A stretch of 64,000 nucleotides of DNA from assembly GCA_001768515.1 (NCBI GenBank), contig MEOA01000063.1, positions 62,001 through 126,000 of the forward strand, given 5' to 3'. Each line of letters opens with the position of its first letter. Within the stretch, counting starts at the first letter, position 1. The notes beneath the pieces are model-generated. The model was not told where the DNA came from and did not search any database. It was given only the letters and a program-made list of their open reading frames with translations. A program made the position numbers and the translations under genes. This DNA is from Bacteroidetes bacterium GWE2_42_24. Lineage in GTDB: Bacteria > Bacteroidota > Bacteroidia > Bacteroidales > TTA-H9. This document shows positions 18,801 to 27,744 of this stretch, one piece after another.

Positions 18801-20981
18801 GTAGTGCACGGGCAGGGGAACTTCAGCTTTTATGTTTCTGCCCAATCAGACAATGGCTGTCGTGTCATTGATTCAGTGCATCTAATTCTCTCGAAGCCTG
18901 ACGCAGAAATTAATGGGCCAGCATTGATCTGCCAGGGCGATTCGGTGTGGTTTACCATTGAAGAAAGCCAGGAGGGGTGTTATTACCAATGGAAGAGTTC
19001 TGCTGCAATACTTACAGGTCAGGGAACCGGTAGCGTGCAGATCCGGCCTTTTACCTCCGGGTACATCGCCGTTAAGGTTACCGATACACTCTCAGGCTGC
19101 TGCGATACTGCGATTTTTATTTTTTTCGTGTCATCATTCCAGATTAGTCTTCAGACCGTTCCGACTACCTGTTTTGATACATGCGACGGGGAAGCCTCTC
19201 TTATGATTTCCGGTGGCCATCCCCCTTATCAGATCACATGGATGAATGGACAGACTGGTGTTACAGCAGGCGGCCTTTGTAGTGGTTTCCAATGGGTAAA
19301 AATTGCAGATGCGGTTGGATGTGATTCACTGTTTCTTTTCACCATGCCTTCACCACCCGAAATACTTACCAATGATACTTCGGCTAATGTAAGTTGTCCA
19401 GGCATGACTGATGGTTTTATCACACTGAATACCTCCGGCGGTGTGCCTCCATATACATGGCAATGGAATACCGGAGCCACTACCGAAAGCCTTGAGTCCC
19501 TGCCTCCCGGAATATACAGGGTCGCCATTACTGATGGATCAGGCTGTAAATTGCATAAGACCTGGATTATTGCTGAACCAGCCCCGCTGGAAGTAGACGC
19601 ATTGGTTGCCAATATTGCGTGTCATGGTGATTCAACCGGTAGTATAACACTGACTATTTCAGGCGGTAGTCAGCCATATCTGGTTGTTTGGAATAACGGG
19701 ATGGGTGGACCATCAGTGAGCGGAGTACCGGCAGGTTTTTATCAGGCCATGATTACTGACACTGAAGGATGTGAATTGACCTTCGATACGGTACTCTCCG
19801 AACCTGCTGAGCCAATTGATGTCAATGCCGTTCTTACATCTCCACAATGTTTCAATACCTCTGACGGATCGATCATATTGACAGTTGAAGGAGGTATCGC
19901 TCCGTACCTGATTATCTGGAGTACAGGATCAATTGGCCCTGCACTGGAAAATATCATGGGAGGAGACTATGGTGCTGAACTTACTGATGCTGCCGGATGT
20001 CATAAGTTGCTTTCATTTAATCTGCCTTTGCCTGATTCAATGGTTATAACGGCTCTGGCTATCCCCCCTTCATGTAACAATGGACAAGCCGATGGGTCAA
20101 TCCTGCTTACTGTTACAGGTGGCGAATTACCCTTGACAATCACATGGAGCAATGGGCAAACAGGATATTTTATACAAGCACTCAGAGATGGTTTATACAC
20201 TGCCACTGTTGCTGATGCCAGGAGATGTGTTCAGATATACACGGTTAACCTGCCTGCCCCCCTCCCCATTCAAATCAATGGTGTAACCGTTGAACCTTCC
20301 TGCTTTGCTTATAACGATGGTTCGATCAATACGAATGTTACCGGCGGAACTTCTCCCTATCGTTATCAATGGAACACAGGGCCTGATGGTCCTTCGTTGA
20401 ACCAACTATCAAAGGGAACCTATCAGATAAGTGTTACAGATGCGCATCTATGTGTGAAGGATAGTGTAATCTTCGTTGGTGAACCTGAAGAGATGACTGT
20501 GAAAAAATTTCTTACGCTGCCCGAGTGCAGAGGGGCTTCCAATGGAGCTGTCAGGCTGGTACCCGCGGGGGGTACTCCACCTTATACAGTGATTTGGGAT
20601 GACGGGATGGAAGGGTTAGTGAAGGAAGGAATCAGCTCCGGCATTTATAACTTTTCGCTCACCGATTCACATAACTGCAACCTTGACGATAGTACACGAC
20701 TTGCTGAGCAAGACTGTGAATTGGTTATTCCCAATGTGATTACACCCAATAATGATGGCATCAACGATTTCTTTGAAATTCCGAATATTTCCTACTATCC
20801 TGATAATGAATTATTCATTTTAAACAGATGGGGCAGGGAAGTAAGACATTATGACAGTTATCAGGGTGAGTGGGATGGGCGTGATCAAAGTGGAACTCCT
20901 GTGGCCGATGGAACCTACTATTACATCCTGATATTGCGAAATGTAAAACAATATCAGGGAATTATTACAGTACTTCGTTAA
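15843..20981 (+). CDS. Large secreted T9SS type B protein: SBBP propeller, PKD and seven SprB repeats
   Basis: 1712 residues. A signal peptide (cut near VPAQS) precedes a DUF7948-type domain (FGFIENKGQWP..., residues 30-250) and a block of SBBP propeller repeats (about 255-770: FSTYSGSTADN, YLGGDQADLPHSI, YVGGSGDDAV, FGS...). A PKD domain follows (WQWNFDDPASG, about 775-860), then Ig/PKD-like modules (860-1095). Seven SprB repeats of about 75 residues (each C..xxDGxIxLxxxGGxxPYxxxWxxG) run from about 1100 to 1625. The end (ITPNNDGINDFFEI...NRWGREV...WDG) is the gliding-motility-associated C-terminal domain used for T9SS type B sorting. It is probably a surface adhesin. The T9SS machinery is not in this window. 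Confidence 0.93.
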   Translation: MIRARKYIGWFLLVICIPLFVPAQSVTNSFGFIENKGQWPSAVLYSIAPSPNVTVFVERDGIRFNIVNAGDMLHSMAHHHSGGEEESDVSAIRGHAYKMYFVGGSLGPDIETSEPSSDYLNYIIGNDATRWVSMVRKYKWVTLKNVYQGVDLFIGQQNNNLKLEWRIYPGGSASSISIRYDGTEGVEITEGRLSIHTSVGEVSEGYPKSWAISNGIKVPVSGDYVKNGKNIGFGLQSVPDAFDTLVIDPELVFSTYSGSTADNWGFTATYDYQGNVYSGGIVFGAGYPVTVGAWQQTYAGGWDVAIIKYDSTGTIRRWATYLGGDQADLPHSIICDEGGNLYVFGTTGSAGFPATPGAYDLTFNGGTSLAYDQSLYYPQGSDVFVSKLSSDGSQLLASTFIGGTGNDGLNYRSRYNLVVNTGNDTLYCNYGDGARGEIAIDAQNYIYIGSCTFSTDYPITSGAFQPTNRGKQEGVVTKLSSTLGTLVWSSYVGGSGDDAVYSIDVTSTGNVLAAGGTTSTNLLTTPGVPKPQFQGGTADGFLLKISPNGNAIDALTYFGSNQYDQAYFVRTDRFNNAYIYGQTKATGTTLVSNAAYYNTNSGQFIAKYNSSLSVMLWSSVFGSGRTGPEISPTAFSVDVCNRIYVSGWGRYWGGNGVWGTLFGTKGFPITTDAWQSQSDGQDFYIGVFDSDMSGLEYGTFFGELHYSGCSGSGRDHVDGGTSRFDRNGNIYQSVCASCGGCQQFPTFPDPGAWSNTNNSSNCNNAVFKINLITDFALASFNSVSPGCTPYSVQFQNAGRASSWQWNFDDPASGPANTSTQKNPQHTFSQSGNYNVCLIANWPISCNLSDTMYRVVTVLSDSVYSIDTITVCNGEAVQIGIQPSPDPSITYSWTPITGLSDPHVSNPVAKPVVSTSYLLVTGNGICTDSIYQMVMVEDVWLNIPSDTVVCDTTALLSAVFSPGATLVWSSSLAFNDTLNEYPYGASIVVHGQGNFSFYVSAQSDNGCRVIDSVHLILSKPDAEINGPALICQGDSVWFTIEESQEGCYYQWKSSAAILTGQGTGSVQIRPFTSGYIAVKVTDTLSGCCDTAIFIFFVSSFQISLQTVPTTCFDTCDGEASLMISGGHPPYQITWMNGQTGVTAGGLCSGFQWVKIADAVGCDSLFLFTMPSPPEILTNDTSANVSCPGMTDGFITLNTSGGVPPYTWQWNTGATTESLESLPPGIYRVAITDGSGCKLHKTWIIAEPAPLEVDALVANIACHGDSTGSITLTISGGSQPYLVVWNNGMGGPSVSGVPAGFYQAMITDTEGCELTFDTVLSEPAEPIDVNAVLTSPQCFNTSDGSIILTVEGGIAPYLIIWSTGSIGPALENIMGGDYGAELTDAAGCHKLLSFNLPLPDSMVITALAIPPSCNNGQADGSILLTVTGGELPLTITWSNGQTGYFIQALRDGLYTATVADARRCVQIYTVNLPAPLPIQINGVTVEPSCFAYNDGSINTNVTGGTSPYRYQWNTGPDGPSLNQLSKGTYQISVTDAHLCVKDSVIFVGEPEEMTVKKFLTLPECRGASNGAVRLVPAGGTPPYTVIWDDGMEGLVKEGISSGIYNFSLTDSHNCNLDDSTRLAEQDCELVIPNVITPNNDGINDFFEIPNISYYPDNELFILNRWGREVRHYDSYQGEWDGRDQSGTPVADGTYYYILILRNVKQYQGIITVLR

Positions 20982-21029
20982 AGGGCTATAAATCTTTTCA
21001 TAATACCCGCTTAATACAATTAACTTTTC

Positions 21030-21037
21030 TAATTTTG
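21030..21037 (+). promoter_or_regulatory. Candidate -7 element of the phosphoglycerate dehydrogenase gene
   Basis: TAATTTTG matches TAnnTTTG and lies 27 nt before the ATG at 21065. No clear -33 box was found. Confidence 0.45.
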
Positions 21038-21064
21038 TAATGATAATTCAAAAATCACCACTCT

Positions 21065-21988
21065 ATGAATAAAATTCTTGTTGCTACCGACAAACCGTTT
21101 GCCGCATCGGCCGTTAACGGAATCAGAAAAATAACTGAAGATGCAGGTTACGAATTACGTCTTCTTGAAAAGTATACCACTAAAGCAGAACTTCTTGAAG
21201 CCGTTGCTGATGTAGAAGCTATGATAATCCGCAGCGATATTGTGGATGCCGAAGTTTTGGCTGCTGCCAGAAAGCTTAAGATTGTTGTAAGGGCTGGTGC
21301 CGGTTATGATAATATTGATCTGGCTGCCGCAACCGTAAAAGGTGTAGTAGCCATGAATACCCCGGGACAGAACTCCAATGCAGTTGCTGAACTGGCGCTG
21401 GGGATGATGGTCTATATGGCACGAGGAGCCTTCAATGGAGCCTCAGGAACTGAATTAAAGGGGAAAACCATAGGTATCCATGCTTATGGTAATGTTGGCC
21501 GATATGTAGCCAAAATCGCCCTTGGATTTGGTATGAAGGTTTATGCTTTTGACCCTTATGTTAAAGACGAAGCCATGATTGCCGAAGGAGTTACTCCCAT
21601 TCATAATGTTGAAGAACTCTACAAGACTTGCCAGTATATTTCGTTGCACATCCCTGCCAATGATCAGACAAAGAAGTCAATAGGCAAAAACCTTTTGTCA
21701 TTGATGCCTAAAGGTGCTACACTGGTCAATACAGCCCGCAAGGAAGTCATTGATGAAGAGGGCCTGTTGGCGATCTTTGAAGAGCGTCCCGATTTCAGAT
21801 ATCTTAGTGATATTGAGCCTGGATGCAAAGCTGAAGTTGCAGAAAAATATACCGGACGATTTTTCTTTACCCCCAAGAAGATGGGTGCCCAGACTTCGGA
21901 GGCAAACAATAATGCCGGACTTGCTGCTGCACGTCAGATTGTGGGTTTCCTTGAAAAAGGTGATAAAACCTATCAGGTAAACAAATAA
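21065..21988 (+). CDS. serA: D-3-phosphoglycerate dehydrogenase, short form with Lys in place of the usual catalytic His
   Basis: 307 residues with no ACT domain. It shows the 2-hydroxyacid dehydrogenase order: RAGAGYDNID, the Rossmann segment KTIGIHAYGNVGRYVA, and NTARKEVIDEEGL with the catalytic Arg. At the usual TPHxGA position it reads TPKKMGAQTSEA, with Lys near residue 272 in place of His; this matches the described type III-K enzymes. It oxidises 3-phosphoglycerate in serine synthesis. A DUF1015 gene lies downstream, a pairing common in Bacteroidota. The exact substrate is inferred from family and context. Confidence 0.9.
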   Translation: MNKILVATDKPFAASAVNGIRKITEDAGYELRLLEKYTTKAELLEAVADVEAMIIRSDIVDAEVLAAARKLKIVVRAGAGYDNIDLAAATVKGVVAMNTPGQNSNAVAELALGMMVYMARGAFNGASGTELKGKTIGIHAYGNVGRYVAKIALGFGMKVYAFDPYVKDEAMIAEGVTPIHNVEELYKTCQYISLHIPANDQTKKSIGKNLLSLMPKGATLVNTARKEVIDEEGLLAIFEERPDFRYLSDIEPGCKAEVAEKYTGRFFFTPKKMGAQTSEANNNAGLAAARQIVGFLEKGDKTYQVNK

Positions 21989-22002
21989 TAATCTACTGGG
22001 CA

Positions 22003-22023
22003 GCCGTTTGCTTTGCAAGCGGC
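22003..22023 (+). terminator. Possible terminator after the phosphoglycerate dehydrogenase gene
   Basis: GCCGTTTGC, loop TTT, GCAAGCGGC gives a 9-bp stem with one G-T pair. The T-run (T8) comes about 20 nt later at 22044-22051, so efficiency is uncertain. Confidence 0.4.
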
Positions 22024-22098
22024 GGGCTTTGTGCTTTGAGCTGTTTTTTTTAGTGCTTGTAAATCAATAATTTAACTATTGTAAGCCGTAGTATCTTC

Positions 22099-22545
22099 AT
22101 GAAAAAAGTTCCACTAAAGAATTGGGATTATTTTAGGTTTGAAGAGCTTAGGGTTTATCACAAAGCGATTGATTATGCTGTTTGGTTGCGGGTGGTGACA
22201 ACAGGGGTGAATGAAGCACATAAAACAGAGACAGCTAAACTGGTGAATGCAGGGACTCAAATAGCGATGTTGATTGCTGAAGGGTCAGTGCGTAATAGAA
22301 GCCAGTTTGTTAATCATCTGAAAATGGCACGGGGTCAGATCAGGTAATGTATAGTAATGGCTACAATTTGCAGCAATTTGGATATTCTGAATTCTGAAAA
22401 TGAGGAGTATTCAAGAGGTCAGTTTTGTGAACTGAGCAAGATGATTGGTGCACTTGGTGCATCTGTCGCGCGGATTCCCATTTATTATGCCGGAGAGGAC
22501 GATGACTTCTCTATGCCATTGGAAGATTTGAGGAAGGAGCATTGA
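22099..22545 (+). pseudogene. Four-helix-bundle protein (S23/intervening-sequence family), interrupted by an in-frame TAA
   Basis: The first 82 codons read as a typical four-helix-bundle protein: FRFEELRVYHKAIDYAVW, then IAEGSVRNRSQFVNHLKMARGQIR. A TAA at 22345-22347 stops it where the family normally has an acidic residue before Cys. The same frame then continues CIVMATICSNLDILN... and ends at 22545 with a normal helix-four region. The whole would be about 148 residues, the family's usual length. A GAA-to-TAA nonsense change is the simplest cause. These proteins are small helical bundles, some encoded in 23S rRNA insertions, with no settled function. Confidence 0.8.
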
Positions 22546-22605
22546 TAAAAGATTCAGATTAAATAAAAACTATTTTACACCAAATTATTCATAAACTAAG
22601 TTGCT

Positions 22606-23850
22606 ATGGCAATTCTCAAACCTTTCAAGGGTCTGCGCCCTCCACAGTCAATAGTTAAAGAGTTGGCTGCCCGACCTTACGATGTAATGAACTCAACTGA
22701 AGCACGTGCAGAAGCTTCAGGGAATGTGTACTCATTGCTTCACATTACCCGTCCGGAAATTAATTTCAAGGAGGGTATCGACGAGCATGCTCCCGAAGTG
22801 TACGAAAAGGCTCGTGAAGTATTTGATCAGTTTAGATCAAAAGGATGGCTGGTACAGGACAAGGAAGATAAACTCTATATTTATGCCCAGACCATGGAAG
22901 GGCGTACTCAGTATGGCATCGTGGGCTGCGCCGCTGTTGATGACTACCTGAATGGTGTGATTAAAAAACATGAACTCACCCGGAAGGATAAGGAAGAAGA
23001 CCGGATGAAGCATGTAAGGGTGAACAATGCCAATATGGAGCCTGTGTTCTTTACTTTCCCGGCAGTTGCTGAAATCGATGAAATTATTAACGGTATTATC
23101 AAAACGAAACCTGAATATGATTTTGTTGCCGATGATGGTTTTGGACATCATTTCTGGTTGATTGATGACAAAGCAACCATTGCCCGGCTGGTCGAATTGT
23201 TTGCTGCCATTCCTGCAACATACGTAGCTGATGGCCACCACCGTACTGCCGCTGCGGCATTGGTTGGTGCTGAGAAGCGTAAACTGAATCCTAATCACCA
23301 AGGAGATGAGGAGTATAATTATTTTCTTGCTGTTCATTTTCCCGATAATCAGTTAAAGATCATTGATTATAATCGCGTTATTAAAGATCTTAATGGTTTA
23401 ACACCTGAGGAACTGCTCAGCAAACTTGAGAAATCATTTGTTGTCGAACTGAAGGGTGCCGATATATATAAACCGGCAAAACTCCATGAATTCTCAATGT
23501 ATCTTGGTGGACAATGGTATGCTCTCAATGCCCGTACTGGTACCTATAATGACAATGATCCCATTGGAGTTCTCGATGTTACTATTCTGTCAAATTTGGT
23601 TCTCGATGAAATACTGGGGATCAAGGATCTTAGAACCGATAAGCGGATTGATTTTGTTGGCGGAATACGGGGCCTTGGTGAGCTGAAACGGCGTGTTGAT
23701 AACGGCGAGATGAAGGTAGCTTTTGCGCTATTCGCCGTGTCGATGCAACAGCTTATCGATATAGCTGATTCAGGTAATATCATGCCACCTAAAACGACAT
23801 GGTTTGAACCTAAACTTCGCAGCGGACTCGTGGTCCATGAATTGGATTAA
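22606..23850 (+). CDS. DUF1015 family protein
   Basis: 414 residues, full length for DUF1015. Conserved points include the N-terminal FKGLRPP and RPYDVMNSTEAR, the central VADGHHRTAAA (a histidine-rich motif diagnostic for the family) and the C-terminal DFVGG and KTTWFEPKLRSGL. It is usually found near serine-synthesis genes in Bacteroidota, and here lies downstream of phosphoglycerate dehydrogenase. SerK-type kinases share part of this fold, so a phosphotransfer role on a small metabolite is possible, but the function is not established. Confidence 0.9.
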   Translation: MAILKPFKGLRPPQSIVKELAARPYDVMNSTEARAEASGNVYSLLHITRPEINFKEGIDEHAPEVYEKAREVFDQFRSKGWLVQDKEDKLYIYAQTMEGRTQYGIVGCAAVDDYLNGVIKKHELTRKDKEEDRMKHVRVNNANMEPVFFTFPAVAEIDEIINGIIKTKPEYDFVADDGFGHHFWLIDDKATIARLVELFAAIPATYVADGHHRTAAAALVGAEKRKLNPNHQGDEEYNYFLAVHFPDNQLKIIDYNRVIKDLNGLTPEELLSKLEKSFVVELKGADIYKPAKLHEFSMYLGGQWYALNARTGTYNDNDPIGVLDVTILSNLVLDEILGIKDLRTDKRIDFVGGIRGLGELKRRVDNGEMKVAFALFAVSMQQLIDIADSGNIMPPKTTWFEPKLRSGLVVHELD

Positions 23851-23863
23851 GTCTTGTCTTATT

Positions 23864-23907
23864 AACCAAGACCCCGGCATTCGATCGTGAATACCGGGGT
23901 TTTGGTT
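23864..23907. terminator. Bidirectional terminator between convergent genes
   Basis: AACCAAGACCCCGG and CCGGGGTTTTGGTT form a long stem around a short ATTC/GAAT inner stem. It lies between the DUF1015 stop (plus) and the GT-C-like gene stop (minus). Confidence 0.7.
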
Positions 23908-23926
23908 TGTTAATATGGTGGCTTTC

Positions 23927-25747
23927 TCAGTAGGTTATTTTGAAAATGGTGGTTTGGAAGTCATCCACGTAAAATTTCCGGTGGTTTTTGTTCCAGAGAT
24001 AAAGTTTAAACTCACTGCCACTTTCTGGTGCAGGAGCCGTTAACCTAAAGGTTGCCTTGCGCCACATTCCGGTAATCGAATCGGGAACCTCTTTTAGAGT
24101 GGCAGCTTTGTAGAAGGTAGTTGACCCCTTGGGTGATTGGATTGAAATAACCAAGGGTGCCCGCATCACGGCATTTGCATCCCGCTCGAGGTACCAGAAG
24201 GAGCCTTCAACAAGCAATTTACTACATTGTCTGAATAGGCTGGCAGAATCAATGCAAATGCTCATGCTATAGAGTTGTATACTGTCGTAGCTTAAAACCC
24301 AGCTTCCTGAGAGGGCGCTGTCATTAACCATTTTTCTTTCCCACGGTGACCAGCGATAAACTTGTTTTTCGAAGTCGTTCCTTAGAAGGAGGAGGCTATC
24401 ACGATGGATTCCCCTGAAAAGATCTTCACTTTGTAATCCAACACTTTCCCCGTATTTTCCAGTATCTGTTTTCAGGAAGATGTACCAGTATTTCTCCCTG
24501 GTCATATTATCGGGAAGGAGGATGTGGGCATGCATCTGCCAAATCTGAAGCAAATTAAGTGCAGTCAGCATGATTGTAACTGTCATGAGTGCCCCGATCC
24601 ATCGTTCGTTATGAATTTTTATGAGCCAAAGTATTATCGGGATGACCAGGATTGGATAAAAATCGACCATAGCCCTCATTCCGAATCCATCGCCATACCA
24701 CCAACTCCACCATGAGGCCAACATGTAAACAAGTATCACAAGGAACGCTGAAAAGCTGATCAGGCTATAGTATTCGCGACGTTGTGCCATGGAGATCATG
24801 CCTGCAACAAGTGCCAGGGCAATCGGTGTATAAATGAACCACCCTTTTCTGAAAGAGAACAGAAACGAGACGATGGCCGGTGAATCCCACAGGAATCCTT
24901 CACCTTTATAACCATAAAATATCTTGTAACCTGTTTGTATTTCCCATACCGTCATCATTAATACCGGAATGATGGCACCTGCCAGCCCGATTTTCCATAG
25001 TGAAGTCGGTTTAAGTACGCGTTTAACAATTTCAGTTAGTTTCTTCAGGCTGCCGAAGAGGAAAGGAATCGCCAGCATGAAAATAATATTGAACGGTCTG
25101 ATGGCAATGATAAGGCCCACCAATAAAGCAATGAGCCAGAGATTTCTTTCATTTGGTTTACGCAGATCATTCCTGATTAACCAAACAACTGCCGCGATGG
25201 TGGTAAAAGAATAGACATGCGACATTGCCGGCTGCATGACCATATATTGATAAAGATTGGTCGCCAGTAACATGATCAGGCTGATAAACCAGGAAAGGGC
25301 TGAGGATGCTCCATAGCTGCGTGCTATCCTGAAGATTAACAATAGGCCAAGTAAGCCGTACATCAGGCCGCAGATGGCAATGGCGTAGGAGTAAGGCAAA
25401 GAGAATCCGTTGGATGGTAACCCTGAAATAAGGGCTGTCAGATGGCCAATCAGAAAAAACGGGGACATTAGCAGTGCTGTACCGAAAGTATATTTGTTGA
25501 TCAAAATATCTCCTTCCTTATGAAGGTAATGAGGCAAATAGGTGTTTCCAGTTACTGAAGCCAATGTATCGGCCCAACGATCGAAAGTAAGGTCATGGTT
25601 GATGATGGTTGTTGGAAGCCATGCATAATATCCTTCTGAATCGCCTGAGATTCTTTGGTTGTAATGCTGGTTGGATAGGCTGATGATAGCCAGGATGATT
25701 ACTAATATGAGCGTGGCGATGTTGCGAAGGAGGGATGTTTTGAACAT
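23927..25747 (-). CDS. Polytopic membrane protein, probable GT-C-fold glycosyltransferase
   Basis: 606 residues. There is a signal-anchor helix (8-26), about ten to eleven further hydrophobic segments up to residue 410, then a soluble beta-rich C-terminal domain (about 430-606). The first periplasmic loop holds GDSEGYYAW (residues 35-43), an acidic motif placed as in GT-C enzymes such as PMT/ArnT (family 39). Such enzymes use polyprenyl-phosphate sugars. The sugar and acceptor are unknown. It lies 69 nt downstream of the NlpC/P60 gene on the same strand. Confidence 0.6.
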   Translation of the reverse strand: MFKTSLLRNIATLILVIILAIISLSNQHYNQRISGDSEGYYAWLPTTIINHDLTFDRWADTLASVTGNTYLPHYLHKEGDILINKYTFGTALLMSPFFLIGHLTALISGLPSNGFSLPYSYAIAICGLMYGLLGLLLIFRIARSYGASSALSWFISLIMLLATNLYQYMVMQPAMSHVYSFTTIAAVVWLIRNDLRKPNERNLWLIALLVGLIIAIRPFNIIFMLAIPFLFGSLKKLTEIVKRVLKPTSLWKIGLAGAIIPVLMMTVWEIQTGYKIFYGYKGEGFLWDSPAIVSFLFSFRKGWFIYTPIALALVAGMISMAQRREYYSLISFSAFLVILVYMLASWWSWWYGDGFGMRAMVDFYPILVIPIILWLIKIHNERWIGALMTVTIMLTALNLLQIWQMHAHILLPDNMTREKYWYIFLKTDTGKYGESVGLQSEDLFRGIHRDSLLLLRNDFEKQVYRWSPWERKMVNDSALSGSWVLSYDSIQLYSMSICIDSASLFRQCSKLLVEGSFWYLERDANAVMRAPLVISIQSPKGSTTFYKAATLKEVPDSITGMWRKATFRLTAPAPESGSEFKLYLWNKNHRKFYVDDFQTTIFKITY

Positions 25748-25816
25748 TGGAAAGGTGATATCAATTTTTTATGCGTCTTGCATTGTTAAAAGTAATAGTA
25801 TCTGAATTCGTCTACG

Positions 25817-26605
25817 CTACATTCCGATAAAAGATTTTGCTATCCGAAATTGATGGGAGTACGTTTTTGTTTCAGGATTGAATATGCCCTGATGATCTAC
25901 CGGGTCTATTCTTACTTGTCCAGAGGCATGTATAATTTGTCCCTCTCCGTCAAGAATCCCTACATGGGTAACTTGTCCATCGGAATTATCGAAGAAGGCG
26001 ACATCACCTGGTTGCGCTTCGTTGATAAAGCTGAGAGATAACCCCTGAAATTGCACTTGCTGTGATGCATCCCGGGGTAATTCAATTCCCGAGAGCCCGA
26101 ACACCAGTTGTACGAACCCCGAACAGTCGATGCCTGCCATGGTGCGTCCTCCCCAGAGATACGGTGTGTTTAATAGCCTCAGCGCATTGCTCATCAGGGT
26201 GTTTGCATCGCTTTTGAACGGAAAAGTATACATACGGCCAGAAAAGGAAAACCGTGACTGACCGACAGTGAAGGAGCCTTCCTTCATGTTGTAGAGGCGG
26301 GATCCAAGAGGAATGTATAGCTCGCTTCCTGTCGTTTCACAGCTGACAGGAAAGATTAGTTCTGCACTATAGGAGACCGGCAGCGATCTCATCTTGTAGT
26401 AATTTTCGTCAGATAATGGAACCACCTGACGTGAATCCACCCAGCCCTGATAACCATCGTGCACGTTTTTTATCCTTATCCAATTACCATCGGTCAGGAG
26501 GATTTCCAACATCTCGCCAAACAATAGCTGTGTAACCATTTCAGTACGGTGATTGGGTTCTTTTCTAACAGGGATCGAACCCAGCAGACAGATGGCATAT
26601 TGCAT
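25817..26605 (-). CDS. NlpC/P60 (C40) cysteine peptidase with SH3-like domains
   Basis: 262 residues. Residues 1-65 form a bacterial SH3 domain (VRKEPNHRTEMVTQLLFGE...GWV), with a second SH3-like part at 70-130. The NlpC/P60 catalytic domain follows: Cys161 in GIDCSGFVQ, His214 in VTHVGIL and His226 in IIHASG. No signal peptide is visible. These enzymes cleave gamma-D-Glu-diamino acid bonds in cell-wall peptides or recycled muropeptides; without a leader a recycling role is plausible. It starts 11 nt after mqnE on the same strand. Confidence 0.92.
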   Translation of the reverse strand: MQYAICLLGSIPVRKEPNHRTEMVTQLLFGEMLEILLTDGNWIRIKNVHDGYQGWVDSRQVVPLSDENYYKMRSLPVSYSAELIFPVSCETTGSELYIPLGSRLYNMKEGSFTVGQSRFSFSGRMYTFPFKSDANTLMSNALRLLNTPYLWGGRTMAGIDCSGFVQLVFGLSGIELPRDASQQVQFQGLSLSFINEAQPGDVAFFDNSDGQVTHVGILDGEGQIIHASGQVRIDPVDHQGIFNPETKTYSHQFRIAKSFIGM

Positions 26606-26616
26606 AGTACTGTTGA

Positions 26617-27720
26617 TTAAGGATAAGTTTCTAGTATTTCATAATTCGAATTCCGTCTGATGGCTTTTCTGTGGTGTCGCCTTGCCATGGCAATAAACTC
26701 GTCAAGGGACATCATCGGGTTTTGATCTTCTGCGCCGGCGAGACTGTAAATTTTCGTGGAATCGTTGATTGTTCCGTCAATATCGTCAACACCAAAACCG
26801 AGAAGTAATTCTGTGGCATCTTTGCCCAACATTGGCCAGTATGCTTTTATGTGTTGCACATTATCAAGGAAAATACGTGAAACAGCAAAAAGGCGAAGGT
26901 CTTCTACGAGTGGTTGTTCATAAAGGTTCGCCATCGAATTGTTTTTATTGCGGAATTTCAGGGGGATGAATGCCTGAAGGCCTCCGGTTTCGTCTTGTAA
27001 TTGCCTTACCCGGCTCAGGTGGTCTATCCTGTCATTCCACGTTTCTTTATGCCCGTATAGCATGGTAGCGTTCGAACTGATTCCGAGGTTATGGGCTTCA
27101 GCATGAATCCGAAGGTAACCATCCGCATCGGTTTTGTCAGGGCAGATCTCACTTCGGATGTGCTGATTGAATATTTCTGCTCCCCCTCCTGGTAATGCAT
27201 CAAGACCAGCCTGTTTTAAACGACTTAAGACTTCAATAGTTGTGATTCCGCTACTTTGAGCCATGTCATCAATCTCAACAGCCGAAAACGCTTTGATATG
27301 GAGATCGGGTTTCAATCTCTTGATTAGCTTAACCATTTGTTCGTAATAGTCGAAGCTGCGTTCCGGGTGAACGCCACCAGTAATATGTACCTCTTCTGAA
27401 GGCGCTGCTTTTTCAACGATCTCTTCTATTTCATCAAGGCTTAATTCCCATGCATTTTCTGTGACATCGGAACGAAATGAACAGAATTTGCAGCGGTGGA
27501 TACATAAGTTTGATGGTTCAATGTGAAAATTGCGTATAAACCATAATGAATCCTTATTTAAATGCTGACGTACCTGATCAGCCATTATTCCTAACAAACC
27601 GGGATCGGCCTCAAAGGCTAATGTAAGCGCTTCGTCGGTGGTTATCCTTTGGTGCTGAATTACCTTTTCAACAAGTGGTTTCAGGTGCTCAGGTGTGATC
27701 CTGTCTATAATTTCCTTCAT
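26617..27720 (-). CDS. mqnE: Aminofutalosine synthase (radical SAM)
   Basis: 367 residues. The radical-SAM motif is C73-x3-C77-x2-C80 (NLCIHRCKFCSF). MqnE rather than MqnC is indicated by LHIKAFSAVEI, GLDALPGGGAEIF, ICPDKTDADGYL and the ATMLYGHKET/DRIDHL segment. MqnE joins 3-(1-carboxyvinyloxy)benzoate to S-adenosylmethionine, giving aminofutalosine in the futalosine route to menaquinone. MqnB and MqnD are encoded 3.3 kb away on the other strand; MqnA and MqnC are not in the window. Confidence 0.92.
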   Translation of the reverse strand: MKEIIDRITPEHLKPLVEKVIQHQRITTDEALTLAFEADPGLLGIMADQVRQHLNKDSLWFIRNFHIEPSNLCIHRCKFCSFRSDVTENAWELSLDEIEEIVEKAAPSEEVHITGGVHPERSFDYYEQMVKLIKRLKPDLHIKAFSAVEIDDMAQSSGITTIEVLSRLKQAGLDALPGGGAEIFNQHIRSEICPDKTDADGYLRIHAEAHNLGISSNATMLYGHKETWNDRIDHLSRVRQLQDETGGLQAFIPLKFRNKNNSMANLYEQPLVEDLRLFAVSRIFLDNVQHIKAYWPMLGKDATELLLGFGVDDIDGTINDSTKIYSLAGAEDQNPMMSLDEFIAMARRHHRKAIRRNSNYEILETYP

Positions 27721-27744
27721 CCTGGATTTAAATAATCAATTTGC

